Below, one piece after another: positions 49,301 through 61,479 of a stretch of DNA of 64,000 nt. The notes beneath the pieces are model-generated. The model did no database searches. It had not been told where the DNA came from and saw only the letters and a list, made by a program, of their open reading frames with translations. The stretch is from contig OX387606.1 in assembly GCA_947568835.1 (NCBI GenBank), positions 3,534,001 to 3,598,000 of the forward strand, given 5' to 3'. Source of the DNA: Protonemura montana (taxonomy: Eukaryota > Arthropoda > Insecta > Plecoptera > Nemouridae). How positions within the stretch are numbered: the first letter of the stretch is position 1; each line of letters opens with the position of its first letter. A program made the translations under genes and the position numbers.

Positions 49301-50963
49301 TCTAATCTTAACGTTGTGTAACTTTGTGTCCACGGAGGGCTGGTTGCTGAGTTTGATGCCAGGTAAGACGTCTTGTATTGGACATCCAGCTTTACCTGCT
49401 CGGTAGATTTCAAGATCTTCTGTACGAAGATACCGCCAAGATCGACATTGCATCATATACAATTAACTAAATAGTAGGCAATATTCCATGCAGTACAACA
49501 GAATCTCTCTTAGTTCTGCCTCCTGCTATCTGCAGAAATACGTTCACAATTCCATCCTCAACTCCCACATATACCGAGTTCTTTCAAAGCACCAAAGACA
49601 TGGCACAGCGATACGACTCTCGACGACTCCTATCTTCTCGGGGGGGAAAAGGAAAAGCCATGTCGACTAAGAAACTATACACGAGTAAAATCGCAAGTCA
49701 GAGCAGAGATAACGCTCGGCATCGCCTCACCCCTTCGCATCAGAGTCAAAACGGCGACCCCGCACATATAACCAGTAACCGCCTCGCCTAACACAACCCG
49801 TCGCCATTTCCCCGAAAGTCTAAATCCCTCGCCCAACCCCAAACCCCCCTACAACGCGCTGCACGGGAAAACCATCCGAAGTTATTATATTTCAAAACGA
49901 ATATAAGATTCCGCCACCGCCGCTACCACCGCTACCGCCACCGCCTCGCCTTGTATAATGTAAGATGTATAGCGAGACATACACACAAACTTTTGCATAC
50001 TGCGATGTCGTAACTTCCACAGGAATGCTTTTCTACCCGTTTGCCTCGCTCGCGAACGCCATCCCCTAAAATATAATATGAAATCCGAGGGCGCGAGACG
50101 AAGACAACGTCCCACTGCACCACGCGGTTCAGAGAGAGACACCAAGCTCGATCTGCCACCCACGATATCTGCACACGTTTTATATATAATACTACAACGT
50201 ATTATAAATATCACCGTGATATCGCAGTCGCAAGTTTTGCCTCTTCTTCTTCCTTCTTCCTTCTTCTTACATAGCGCCGTTCATTCCCCGAGTCTAGCGA
50301 ACGACTTTCGCGATTCCGCTTGCCTGGTTTCCGTTCCCGTATCTCGTATCTCCCTCTCGACGGCGTCCCCCTGGCCACCCCCTTGGTCCCCATACACCCC
50401 CGACAGGGAGGCGATATCTTAGTGTCGCATTATACAAAGTCAGTGTGTATACTCATCCGCGTCCCGGGGCTGTGCTGCACCTCCTAACTTGGCGGCGTCG
50501 GCGTCGGCGTCTTGGAATCAAGATCGCGATATTTCATGGCGCGCCCGAGACGCAGCCTCCGACGCTAAGCTGGCATAAATATGTAGCGGGAGTTGCGTGA
50601 GCACCGGATTTATGTGTGTGTACCCGCAGGGGGGGTTGGAAATGTGAATGAGATTTCTTAAAAAGTCGCCGTGTGCTTTGCTATATGGTGAGGACTTTAA
50701 GTGGTTTCAACCCCGAATGCTTCGTCCAGCATCAACATGTCGTGGACCATGGACAATGGTCGGTGTAACAAACATCAGTACACATATTCGGATTCTAATT
50801 CGCGCTTCAGCAGCCAAAAACAGATTAAAAAATATATATATGTATATTTATATTAAGAGCACCAAAACGACAGCATGTCCCATGAGCTCTGCTCTGCTAA
50901 AAGACGATATTTACATGTCAATATCATAGCTGAAATTTAAAATACAAACCGCAATATGGTGTA

Positions 50964-51006
50964 GGATATCATATGAAATTATATGATATCGGCACGGATA
51001 TCATAT
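50964..51006. repeat. Clustered GATATCATAT inverted and direct repeats
   Basis: GATATCATAT, a six-base spacer and ATATGATATC form a perfect inverted repeat, followed about 10 bases later by another GGATATCATATGG. The three words lie within about 40 bases. Confidence 0.7.
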
Positions 51007-51511
51007 GGAATACATCCGTGAAACACGCCATCTAGATACGAATCGGTTCATCTCACAAACATACATCAGTATGACATCAAACGCCCTAACTCTACCGGTA
51101 AATTTACTCGATCCAAAGCAAATGTTTGTTTCAAACGTTCATCACTCTCCCAACTCAAACCAGACTGTGATCTCTCATATTGAAGTAAACCGTTGAGCTT
51201 GTTGGAATATAAAGCAACCCTTTCGCGTGAACTCGCGGGAACTGCCGACACCGACGCCGTTTGTTTGCTTCCTCGCCGATTCGACGCCTCTCTTGGCGTC
51301 TGTCGGTGGGTTCCTGCACCCAGGAGCTCTAGGCATTGCTAACTGTATGCTATTTCTAAGAACGTTATCGTGACAGTATGGCCTTTCCCTGTCTTCAGCA
51401 ACAGTAATGTGCTAAAAGATAAGTGATATTTTGTCATCCTTAAAATATGCTGGTCCTCTGGTTGTCGCTGCCCTTCACTGGATGCTTTTAATCGGGTCCC
51501 GCAAAGTTTGA

Positions 51512-51537
51512 CCCCCCCCCCCCCCCCCCCCCCCCCC
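51512..51537 (+). repeat. 26-base C homopolymer
   Basis: An uninterrupted C run flanked by GTTTGA and ACCCACC. Length may be uncertain as for any homopolymer. Confidence 0.9.
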
Positions 51538-53024
51538 ACCCACCGGCACAATTATATAATCTTAACGTTCTTGGTCCTCGTTTCAGCAACGTCCCATCTG
51601 GAGGTGGGAGAAACGTCCAGCTACAGCCTGGAACAACTGGGAAAGCTGGGAAAGTCGCAAAAGCGTTGCTAGAATTCAGGAGGCGGGCGTTCGTGTCAAG
51701 GCTCAGGGTGTATGTGGACCTCATGAGATCAAGATTTGAGTTGCTGGATTTTGATAATTTCCTCGTTCTATGATACAAAACAATTCTGAGACCTGTGAGT
51801 CATTTTTGCGGCATCGATCGGTGCTGTACAGTTGAAGAATTGTAATTGCTTTTCTGTTTCCAGCTGCATTTTGAGTGCACTATAATGAGACAAACCGTGG
51901 CAGTAAACACAAACGTGGATGGACTCATGGTGCCTGTGAGTTGTGACCTTGCTTAGGTGCGTAGCATCGGGCTACTACTAATTAATTAAATAATTTCAAT
52001 CAAGGTACTAATATGATATTTCCATATTGAAAAATTAAAAACCAGGATAAATACTTTGTTTTAACGAGCAGAAATCCCTGCTCCCGTAACTGCAGTCGCC
52101 AGTTGACCACCGCTATGTAAACCAACAAACTACTTTCGAAAACCTTAGAGACCACATGTGCTATCATCTTCGGTTCGACGGCATCACGCAGGGTCCTACC
52201 TCCGACGCTGCCGACGCCGGGGACAACGTTATCGGGCGGGGGGTGGCGAGGTGGGGCGACGGTGTGGGTGGGCGCCGTTGCCATGGATACGACGAATCAA
52301 GTGGAAGTAACGTGCCTGCCGGGAGATAAGTCGACTGCCAATCACCAAAGGGTGGAAGAGGATGGAGGGGGCAGGAGTCTTCGACAATGTTTTAATAGAA
52401 TTCTGCACGCGATATCGCGCGATTCGGTCGGGGGTTCGCCCCCACACCACCCCACCTCACCCCACCCAACCCACTCCCTTGCCTGCTGGTACTCATTAAA
52501 ATGATAGCTTATGTCTGATCAGATCTTGGCGATGCCTGTTGAAGCGAGCGGAGAGTTGCTCGTTTTAATAGAGTCGAAGCTGTTGGTAATGAAGCTGCGA
52601 CTTTGGAAATACGGCTTTGTCGCGTTGCCGGCTTCGATTGCCGATAGATTAGAAAGCTGACAGGGAACGGGTGCTTTTTGGCAGGCCACATGCAGGGGAG
52701 GAGGGGATTCGAGCTGTTTTGATTCATTGTCTTGGGTGTATGTGCTTTATGGAAAAAAAAAGAAACTACGTGTTTGGAGCCGACGTAAGAGAGCAACATA
52801 TCACATAAATAAGCTGTGATATGGATTGATGTGTAATTAAACTTCCACTCATGAAAAATAAGGACAGAGGACAGAAAAATGTTGACACTTACCAAAGGCA
52901 CTGGTAAAAGGCGTATGGTAAAGTTTACTCCTTGACAACTATAGACTGAAAAGACGGATGTATGTCGGATCTTATTTGTTATTTTAGTCTAAATTGTGTC
53001 CCTGTTGTTGTATTTTTTATTGAC

Positions 53025-53205
53025 CTCGGGCCTGATTTACAAAGCAGAGTTCAAATTGTATCGAGCAGTTTATTAATTATCAGCCAATCACAGACGATAA
53101 TTCCAAAATTTCAGATGTTATTGCCATGACGATAACAGTTGTACCTCCAAATGTACGGGGGGTTGAGCTTGAACTCTGCTTTGTGGATTCAACCACAGTA
53201 TGTTA
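53025..53205 (+). repeat. MITE-like element, copy 2, with both terminal inverted repeats
   Basis: The left end TTTACAAAGCAGAGTTCAA is matched by TTGAACTCTGCTTTGTGGA at the right. Inside are ATCAGCCAATCACAGACG, TTCCAAAATTTCAGATG and TTATTGCCATGACGATAACA, which match copy 1 at 5692-5800. There is no coding capacity. I cannot define the target duplication. Confidence 0.75.
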
Positions 53206-56200
53206 AACAGTGTCGCTGGCGAACTCGAATCCTGTGTAATTTATGAGTAAATACATAATTTTATTGTCTTTGTGGAGTCGAGACAAGAATCCATCTTTAT
53301 CAATGACGCGCAAGACTTTTTTAACCTATGGCAGGCAACATTTTTGTTAGTTAGGTAAACATTTGCGATAAGTTAACCAGCTACCAACCTCGGCCCTCCA
53401 TCCTGAAACCTCAAGCCATCCGCCTTTCTCCCAAAAAACCCTACAAAACCAACACCGCTTGGCTCATCGCTAGGCAACCACCGTCCCGACGCCCAATTTC
53501 ACGGCTCTGACCGCCACTCGGTCGGCATTAGCTTCCCTCATCCGACGTCTCTCAGGCGTCGACCAGAGACGCTTGGGTGCCGGAGGCTGCCAAGCTTGGC
53601 GTCGGTACGTGCCGGCAATGGCGAGTGCTGGCAAACGATTCCCGTCGACTTTACATTCATCGAGCAATCAATCAATCGGCAGCTCGTGGATTTGCCAAAA
53701 CATCATTCATGATTCAAGGGTAGTGGACATGTCGAAGACAAGATGGCCAGTCTTCTTGCTTGACCCACTTCTCTAATTATTGACAGTTTGTTTGTTTGGA
53801 ATACAATCAGAACGGAATGGGACGCTTAGCTGCCGTGAGCACAGATAGCACGGTCTTAGCTCATATGCAGAATCGTTTTTTTCAGCAGTATGATTAAGCA
53901 ATTAATAGACAATTGACGAAGAAAACATAACTTTGTTTGGCCGTTGATGAGGAAAGAAGTATTAACGATCCCCTGATTCATTCTCCGAACCATTGTAACA
54001 CAAGCTCCTTCGCTGCTTGCTTCTTGGTCCATGGGCAAAGCAGGATGTCGAACAGGACTTCCTGTATCTGCGAGCTACAAATTCAAAACGATTTCCTCTT
54101 TTTGCTGTCTGTGCCGTAATTTAATAATAAATTGAATTCCAAGATAGTGCAAGTCCTGTTTCCTCGACTGCGAATCCAAAGCGGGGCTAAAAACTGTTCT
54201 CTTAACGCTCCGTCGTGCGCCGTGACAAGTAATCTACTTCCCGGACGTAGATGTGTGTGCCGGCGTCGGCGTCGTGGGGCAAAGCAAACAAGACGCCGTC
54301 GTCGCGACGCCCGGCCGCGCGCAATTAGCAGCGTCGGAGATGCGACGCCAAGTGAGCGTCGCGCGGCGTCGTCGGCGTCGCTGGAATTTAAAACTAATTC
54401 GATTAGGTGAGTGCAGCGAGGTGAGCACCACGGTTTTCGGCGGCGCGGGAGTTCGGAGCAGCCAAGAGGAAGCGTGTGCAGCGGGGCTCGAACCCTGGGC
54501 CCCGACCGTGGCGGCGGGGGGTGGGCGCTTGAGACTTGAGGTTTCTTTGAGAAAGCTAAATGATGATTCGCGTACGATTTTAGCGGCGCAATATCTTGGC
54601 ATTGTTCTCGAGGTAGTTCCATGAAGTTTTTGTATCTAACTTTCTGAGCATTATTAAATTATTTATCGCATTTTACTCCGGAAGAACCCATTGCAACCTT
54701 GCGACCCAAGAACCAAGTCAGCCAAACTCTCAGTCAAATTGGCAATCTCGCCTGATCCAGCAGCCTCATCCCCTTGCTTGCGTGCACGCATTATGATCCA
54801 TACCCAACACCAGCATAACTACCGAGCTGTCGAAACGCCTCCCATAACCCACCTAATCTCAGCGACCACACTCCGGCGTCCACGCCAAACACAATTTAAT
54901 ACCTCGACGCCAACACAGACGACGATAACATAACGACGCTCCATCTGCACGAGCCACGCTCCAAGGAGTGTGCCGAGGGTAAAATGGAAGGGAGAGGGGG
55001 GGGGGGGGGCATCGGTAACAAGGTCCCCACTCTGAGGGCCTCGATGAGCGTCTTATCGCTGTCTTGCAAGAGCGCGCCGTTGCGAGCACGAAGAGACTTC
55101 TAAGATATGACGGGGAGGGTTTCGTGAGAGACTGGGAATTAACTCCATACATTCATTTTCCGCTATTTTGACGAGCCACTGGTCCGAACGCGATGTTCTT
55201 AAGGGGCTTAGCACCCCCCTTCCCCCCTTCTTCAACTCCCTCCCCCCCCCCCAGCTGACGTCACGCGCTGCGAGATGACGGGGACTTGATGTCGTTCAGA
55301 ACGCTGTGAATATGATGAAGGGTTGAGTTGGGGGTGGGGTGGCCCTAGCTGTGGAATGAGGTGCACTTGTTTGTAGTTTTGACATATGACAGTTGACGAA
55401 CTCGTTGTGTTGTTAGGGAATTATAACTGCGACAGTTTTCAAATATCTGTCAGTGTTGTGGTTTTTAGACTTATGTCAACTTGTTACGTGTTACTTGTGG
55501 AGCGAACCACTGCACTGCGGCGTCTGACATTGTTTTGCAAAACGGTAAGAAACTAGTCTCTTGTTTCTGTGTAGAGTGACTTTAATGTGGGTGGGAACTA
55601 CCTGCACCAATATACTCTTGTCAAGGTAGAGTACAATGATCCAACTAACAATTATTTCTGAAATATACAGTCCAGAAAATTTCCTATTTATAGGACATTT
55701 TTATCGAATATGAAAGACTATTTCGGTTTTGAACATTATATCAACCGGGTAAGCATAGCTTTTTTTATTTTTATTTTTTAAACTTTAATCAAACACATGC
55801 ATTGTAATGCAATATCCTTCAATTGTATCTGCCATCAGCTTGAGCCGATTAGGCACCGCGTCATACTCGTGTTACCGCCCAATGGGACAGCATGTTAACA
55901 CGGACCCCATCTCGTCATCATATCAGCAATCACTGCCCGGCATTTCGGCGGCGATGTGGTTTCGCGTGACACGCCAAACGCCTCCCTCCCCCTACCCACC
56001 GTGTTATCGCACGACGCCTGGCGTCGGGCGCCGCTAAACGACGCGGTAATGAAGTGTCGACGTCCCCAGGGGTAGGGGGGGGGGGGGGCGATAGGATCAC
56101 CGTGTTATCGTAACGGGCCGCATACAAAGCTTTGACCCCCGTGTAATTAGAGTGTCGACGGGGGAGGAGGACGATAAGGAAGTCATCGGGGACCATGGCG

Positions 56201-56609
56201 GTGACAACCTTTGGAATAAATGGTACTTAGGGTACGTGATGGGCGTAAAGTTGCAGACTTAGCAATAGTGAATGTTAAAGTTCTATATATATCACTCAAA
56301 TTTGGAGCAAATTCATGTTTCCTCACAGATTTACAAGGAACCACCCTTAGATCCCTTTGCCCCAAAATCTGCTCTCTGAGATTTATCTTTGAGTATTAAT
56401 TTTTTAGTATCATAACTCATAGTTTTTTTTTTATTGCTTTGGATCGTTATTTAAGACATATTGCCGTTGTCTTTGCCTTGTTGCCAGCTCAAATTACCGC
56501 ATAACCCACCATAACTAAACCTAATAAAGTAGTATTACACAAGTTTATGATCTCAACAAACATCAAATTGACTTTTCCATTCTCATAGCCTATCATTTAG
56601 CTGTTATCC

Positions 56610-57596
56610 CTAACACTTGAAATGATTAGTGAGCTCCTCCAGTTCTTTGTCCCAACAATCCTCACGTATCATGTCACCAAAATTAAAGCACTGCGTCATC
56701 CGATATGTACTTAACACATCTCTTAACGTAGCCCCAACAATACATCTAACAGCGTCTCCACCAGGGGCGGGCTGCACCATTCGACGAAACCCATCATCAC
56801 CTCTAAGTGTATCTACACAGAGAAGAAATATCATATCCATACTTAGACATTTATAACCAATTCACACTCGGCAACACATTCAGCCCATGGCACAACGGCA
56901 TCCCCCCAAGCAAGCCAATAACGTGTCGCCACCCCTCGACTCGGCAAGGCTAAAGGGTGCTAGCGGTGCTAGTGTCATTATGTTATCCAACTCGCTCGCA
57001 TTCATCGACGTCATCGTCGCCCAGGGAGAGCAAGAATGCCCGAACACAAGTTTTGCTTGTCAGTTCACGAAGGAAATAATAGCTGCGACCCCAGCATTGC
57101 ACTACCCTGAGAAATATGTCGAAGATGTCGAACAAATAGAGGGCATTGTTGACGGACTATTGTTGTCATTGAATGTTGAAAGCCATTGACTAAGTCTTGC
57201 CCTGTGCGTCGAGGAGCTTGCGGCTGTACCTTTCAAGATTGATCCAAAAAGTCGCTGTATGAGTTGCATTGACGGAGTGCCTGCACAGGGTGGTGCTCGT
57301 GTAAACAAATAATTGTGGAGTCCGTTGTTAGCGACATTGTTTGCTGGAATGCATTCGATCAAGTCATTTAATAAGTAAGGCAAATGATTTTGGGAGGTTC
57401 TAGATTTACACTGGGGCTTATTAATTCTGCGTTCGATGGATCCAAATATTTGACTCTGCTCTGCAAATACGTTCGTCGAGATGGCCAGCAAGTCATGCGA
57501 TAGTAGACTGTTTGTTTTGACAACGGGAACAGTGAAGTTCAGAGGCGTTGATGAATGATTGGTTGTTATAACGATGATGGTGATGAATCTAACCAT
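56610..57596 (-). CDS. Candidate two-exon gene of unknown function, 189 aa
   Basis: Exon 57596-57230 begins with ATG and ends AAAG before GTACAG. Exon 56812-56610 starts after a strong acceptor (TTTCTTCTCTGTGTAG). The phases match (1 to 1) across a 417-base intron, giving 189 residues. The start MVRFITIIVITTNHSS is hydrophobic and could be a weak signal peptide. The middle has IGSI-like basic and Cys-containing stretches (NKPQCKSRT, NDLIECIPANN). The second exon encodes QPAPGGDAVRCIVGATLRDV and ends GDMIREDCWDKELEELTNHF plus KC. Six Cys in the mature part suggest a secreted protein, but I do not recognise the family. It sits between a SINE and GC-rich DNA. Alternatives are a fragment of a larger gene or a non-coding coincidence. 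Confidence 0.4.
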
Positions 57597-57617
57597 AGCC
57601 TAACAGTGAGGAGGAGA

Positions 57618-58080
57618 AACCTATGCCAGCACGTAGCTTACTCCTGTCTATGATTACTAAGGGTAACACCGGTTTAACGTCCCTTCCGAAGGACGGTATA
57701 ATTCGAAAAAACAGCCTTCACAACGAGAGGTTGATTAGCAAGGTGAACGGAGTTGTTGTTCTGACTTTTATCTCAACAACGCCTCTCTCGAACAGATCTG
57801 GACAAGTTTATGATGGTCACCCATCCAACACCTGGCCCAGCGCAGTGTCGCTTATAAAGATATCTCGAGAACCGGTGTTTCCAACACGCCAAACCGCCAA
57901 AACGTTCGGTGGTCACCCATCCAATACCTGATTCAGCGCAGTGCTGCTTAACTTCGGTGATACCAAGTGAGACAATGTTTTCAACACGCAAAGCCGTTCG
58001 GTGTTCACCTATCCAATACCTGATTCAGCGCTGTGTTGCTTATAGCTATGGTGTGATTTCAAGAGAATCGGTGTTCTACT
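57618..58080 (-). repeat. 5S-headed SINE, minus-strand copy with three tandem 5S-like heads
   Basis: Three similar units lie in tandem at about 57811-57890, 57904-57987 and 57996-58079. On the minus strand each contains versions of GTTGGAAACACCGGTTCTCG, a TAAGCAGCACTGCGCTG-like block and TTGGATGGGTGACC, which are 5S rRNA segments. They are followed by the same body as the plus-strand copy at 10743 (TTGCTAATCAACCTCTCGTT, CCGTCCTTCGGAAGGGACG, GACAGGAGTAAGC). The second unit is closest to real 5S (GCTTAACTTCGGTGAT on plus). Confidence 0.8.
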
Positions 58081-58331
58081 TGGTTTAATAGCGCAAAGTG
58101 CGTTCACTATTTTCATCTAGCTCACCTAGAAACTGTATTGATTCCATTTGTTCACCTTCTCAAGTGACTTGGACGATGTCCCACGGTCTGAGCGAAGAAC
58201 GATCTCCTTGCAGTCCGCTTCCTTGATGGCCAACACGTATTTACACCCAAGTAACTCGGATTAAACTAAACTCGGATTAGCACAGACAAATATAGAGCCA
58301 AAATAACCTTTCTTAGCGGTTTGTTGTAGAT
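58081..58331. other. Spacer between the SINE and the LINE 3' end
   Basis: Short non-coding interval; nothing recognisable. Confidence 0.4.
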
Positions 58332-58371
58332 AAATAAATAAATAAATAAATAAATAAACATTTTTATTCCA
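58331..58371 (+). repeat. (AAAT)n tail of the LINE
   Basis: The run of AAATA units on plus (ATTT on the LINE sense strand) marks the 3' terminus of the retrotransposon. Confidence 0.85.
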
Positions 58372-58380
58372 AATTGGTTG

Positions 58381-61300
58381 TTACAACATTAGAACGTCAT
58401 ATTTTTCTATGTTAAAATCATTATTGTAGAAATCGTCTAACGAGTAAAAACAATGGTGTTTTAAAAAAACTTTGAGAAGTTTTAAAAATTCTTTATCTTC
58501 AGATTTACATTTAATATAATAGGGCAAGTGATTAAAAATATTCACACCGCTTAAGATAGGTCCATTACAGTATATTGTTGTCGTCAGGTCATACATATTG
58601 CTATTATGTCTTAATACATATTTGTGGTTATTGTCAAATTTTAATTTTGTAAGTTTCTTATTGTTAATTACGTATGTCACTATACTAAGGATATACATAC
58701 AGGTTAAAGTAATTATGTCAAACCTTTTAAAAAGTGGTTTCGTCGAATCCTTATAATAAACACCGGGATCGGTAGGGTCGTAACTAGCATTAGCAAGATA
58801 TTTAATCGCCCTCTTTTGTAATATAAATAATTTCTTTGTCAGTGGTGAGTGTCCCCATAAAACGATCGCGTACAGAAGATTTGAATGCACATACGAATAA
58901 TACACTAATTTGGCCGCATGAAAATCACATATTTTCATTATTCTTTTTATTAAGTAGCAGCCGGAAGAAATCTTATGTGCTATATTGTTTATGTGTGTGT
59001 CATATTTTAGTCGATAGTCAATAGTTAATCCCAAGAATTTAGTCTCTTTCATTACCTTGATACGTTTCCCGTTTAAATAGATTAGAGGTGATGTTATGTC
59101 TTTAGTTCTATCTCTTTGAGTATAGAAGGAGATGAGGGCCGTCTTTGAAGCGTTGAGCAAAAGGTCGTTGCTTGAGCTCCATTCCTTCATTTGGTTTACC
59201 GCTAATTTGCTCGTTTCATTGATATTATTTTTTTGTTCGTTAATTAATTGTGTGGTATCATCGGCAAAAGTTGTCAATTGTCCTGTGGTTACCGTCATAG
59301 CAAGATCATTTGTGTAGATGATAAATAGTATAGGAGAGATCGATGCTCCTTGGGGGACTCCTCTATTGACTATAGCATCGTCTGAGTACGTTGTTTTTCC
59401 TGAGCGCCTTATCTTTACTATTTGTTTTCTATTTCTGAGGAAAGATTCCATCCATCTATTAGCTACACCCCGTACTCCGATATAATGTAATTTGGATAGT
59501 AAAATGTCGTGGTTAACCATGTCGAACGCTTTCGTGAAGTCGTAAAAAATTCCGTACGATTTATTGTTTGTTTTCATAGAAGTCATTAGTCGGTTAACGA
59601 AGTCACTGATTGCCGTGGTGGTGGATCTTGCCTTCCTAAATCCATGCTGACACTCGCTAAAGATTAGATTCTTTTCTAGGAAAGATACCAAACGCGTACT
59701 ATATGCGTTTTATATTATTTTTGAGAATACTGATTGCAGAGCTATTGGTCTGTAATTACTCAGTGTTAATTTGTCTCCTTTTTTATGTAATGGGCAAACG
59801 ATAGATTTTTTTAGTGCTTCGGGAAACACGCCTAATTCAAATGATATATTGATGATATGGATCATAGGTACTGCTAGGTAAACTGCCGCATTCTTTAGTA
59901 TGAACGGAGGGACACCATCATAGCCCGGGGTCCTTTTTTTCGTAACCTTTTCCATTATTTCATAGTACTCTTTTAGGTCTATGGGGTATAAGAATATATT
60001 CTGACTATTAGCCATGGTATGCATTGTGGTCGAGTTATTATTATTTATGCTAGCGTAATCAGTAAAGTGTTTGTTGAACAATTCGGCTATATGCCTTGCC
60101 GATGTAGTCTCTAAATTTTCCTGTTTTATCTTAATAATGTCGTCATGGGAGTTATTTTTCTTAGTACACTTTTTCCCATTGTTACTATCAATAATATTCC
60201 AAGCTGCCTTAGATTTATTTGTAGATTTTGATATCGTTTGACTATTATGCGTTTTTATTGCCATTTTGATTTCTAGTGCATATTCTTTTTGTACTTTATT
60301 ATATGTATGAATGTCCTTCGGATTGAAGCTTCTTCTTGAGATTAGGTACATATCTTTTACTGCCTGTCTCTTCGCTAACAACTCAGGAGTGTACCATTCT
60401 TTACTTTTGTGTAATCTGTTCCCTTTTTTCTTATTGCCAAAACGTGGAAATGCTGAGTCGAAACATTCATTGAACTTTGTTGCAAATATGTTGAAGGCTT
60501 CATTGACCTCATTTGACATAGTTACCGACTCCCAGCTCACAGAACTGAGCCCTAGTAAAAACTCATTAATGTTATTTTGATTGAACGACCTCATAAGTAC
60601 CTTCGTTTCCGTGATATTGTTTTCTCTTACATGTGGATCCTTTTGTATATAAACTAACTGCCCCATATGGTCAGAGAGACATAGCTCTACATTGGCAATG
60701 AATGTAACTTGTGAGCTATTAGAAATAACGTTGTCAATTACTGTTGACGTATTAGTGGATTTCGTTTTTGCTATTCTAGTAGGTTCCCAATTCAGAAGTT
60801 TACAATTTACAATCGCTAATGCTTCTTTGAACGCATTACCATTGGAATTATCATTTATGTTGATATTGAAGTCTCCTAGTAGTAAAACTTGTTTGTCATT
60901 ATTGCTCACCCTCTCTATCATCTCGATCATCTTTTCTAAAAAGACGTTAACATTTGCTTTTGGTGGCCGATAACATACTATAACAATAATTTTCTTAGGG
61001 GCTAACATTTCGATTGCACACAGCTCTAATTCTCCTTCCACTGCTATTTGGTCAATGTCCTTTCTCGATATGTATTGACAATTTGTGTTCATATTTACAT
61101 AAATACCTGCCCCTCCACCTTTCCTCACTTGCCTACAGTACATGGCCACTGGTTTGAAATGGTTAATAACCAACACTTCCTGTTTCTCAGTGGAGAGCCA
61201 ATGCTCGGTAATACAAAGGATATCAATGGTGTCACTCAATGAATTTAGTTCAATTTCTAGGGCGTCTATTTTGTTTCCTAGACTTCTTATATTTAAGTGT

Positions 61301-61479
61301 AACAATTTTAAGCAGTTATTCTCTTTTTGCTTACCCTTACTAGCACAATACTCTTTTCCTATTTTGCTTAATTTTACAGTATCTTCCAGTGTGTTTGCTG
61401 CCTGTGGTCTCTCTAGTGTGATGAGTGGGTCAGCGTTTCTTTTGTGGTTGTTACAGTCATTCTTTTGCTTCTCAGCCAT
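58381..61479 (-). pseudogene. LINE ORF2: endonuclease and reverse transcriptase with one in-frame stop
   Basis: The reading frame is 1032 residues long, broken only by a TAA at 59712-59710 (after residue 589). The N-terminal APE-like endonuclease shows LHLNIRSLGNK, CITEHWL, LLLGDFNININ and LSDHMGQL in order. The reverse transcriptase follows with NYRPIAL just before the stop, then FRKARSTTTA, YDFTKAFDMVNHDIL, GVPQGASISPILF and the catalytic FADD (FADDT, commonly YADD). A C-terminal tail with FNHLPYYIK is typical of the group. Frame is the same on both sides of the stop, so this is a single nonsense change and not a deletion. It starts at an ATG overlapping the end of ORF1 by about 67 bases. 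The protein would copy its own RNA at a nicked target site. Confidence 0.9.

Larger units (their letters stand above)
46355..56609. other. Gene-poor interval
   Basis: No supported protein gene in these 10 kb. Visible items are a pyrimidine-rich tract near 50235-50270, GC-rich stretches with repeated GGCGTC/GACGCC words, a cluster of GATATCATAT palindromic words near 50964-51006, a 26-base C tract at 51512-51537, a MITE at 53048-53200 and a B-box-like GGGTTCGAGCCCC on minus near 54487. Open frames here overlap on both strands and lack splice or family support. Confidence 0.4.

Noticed and set aside
54083..54624. Long overlapping open frames on both strands
   Set aside because: GC-rich simple sequence gives mirrored Arg/Ala/Pro-rich frames; a B-box-like GGGTTCGAGCCCC suggests repeat DNA.
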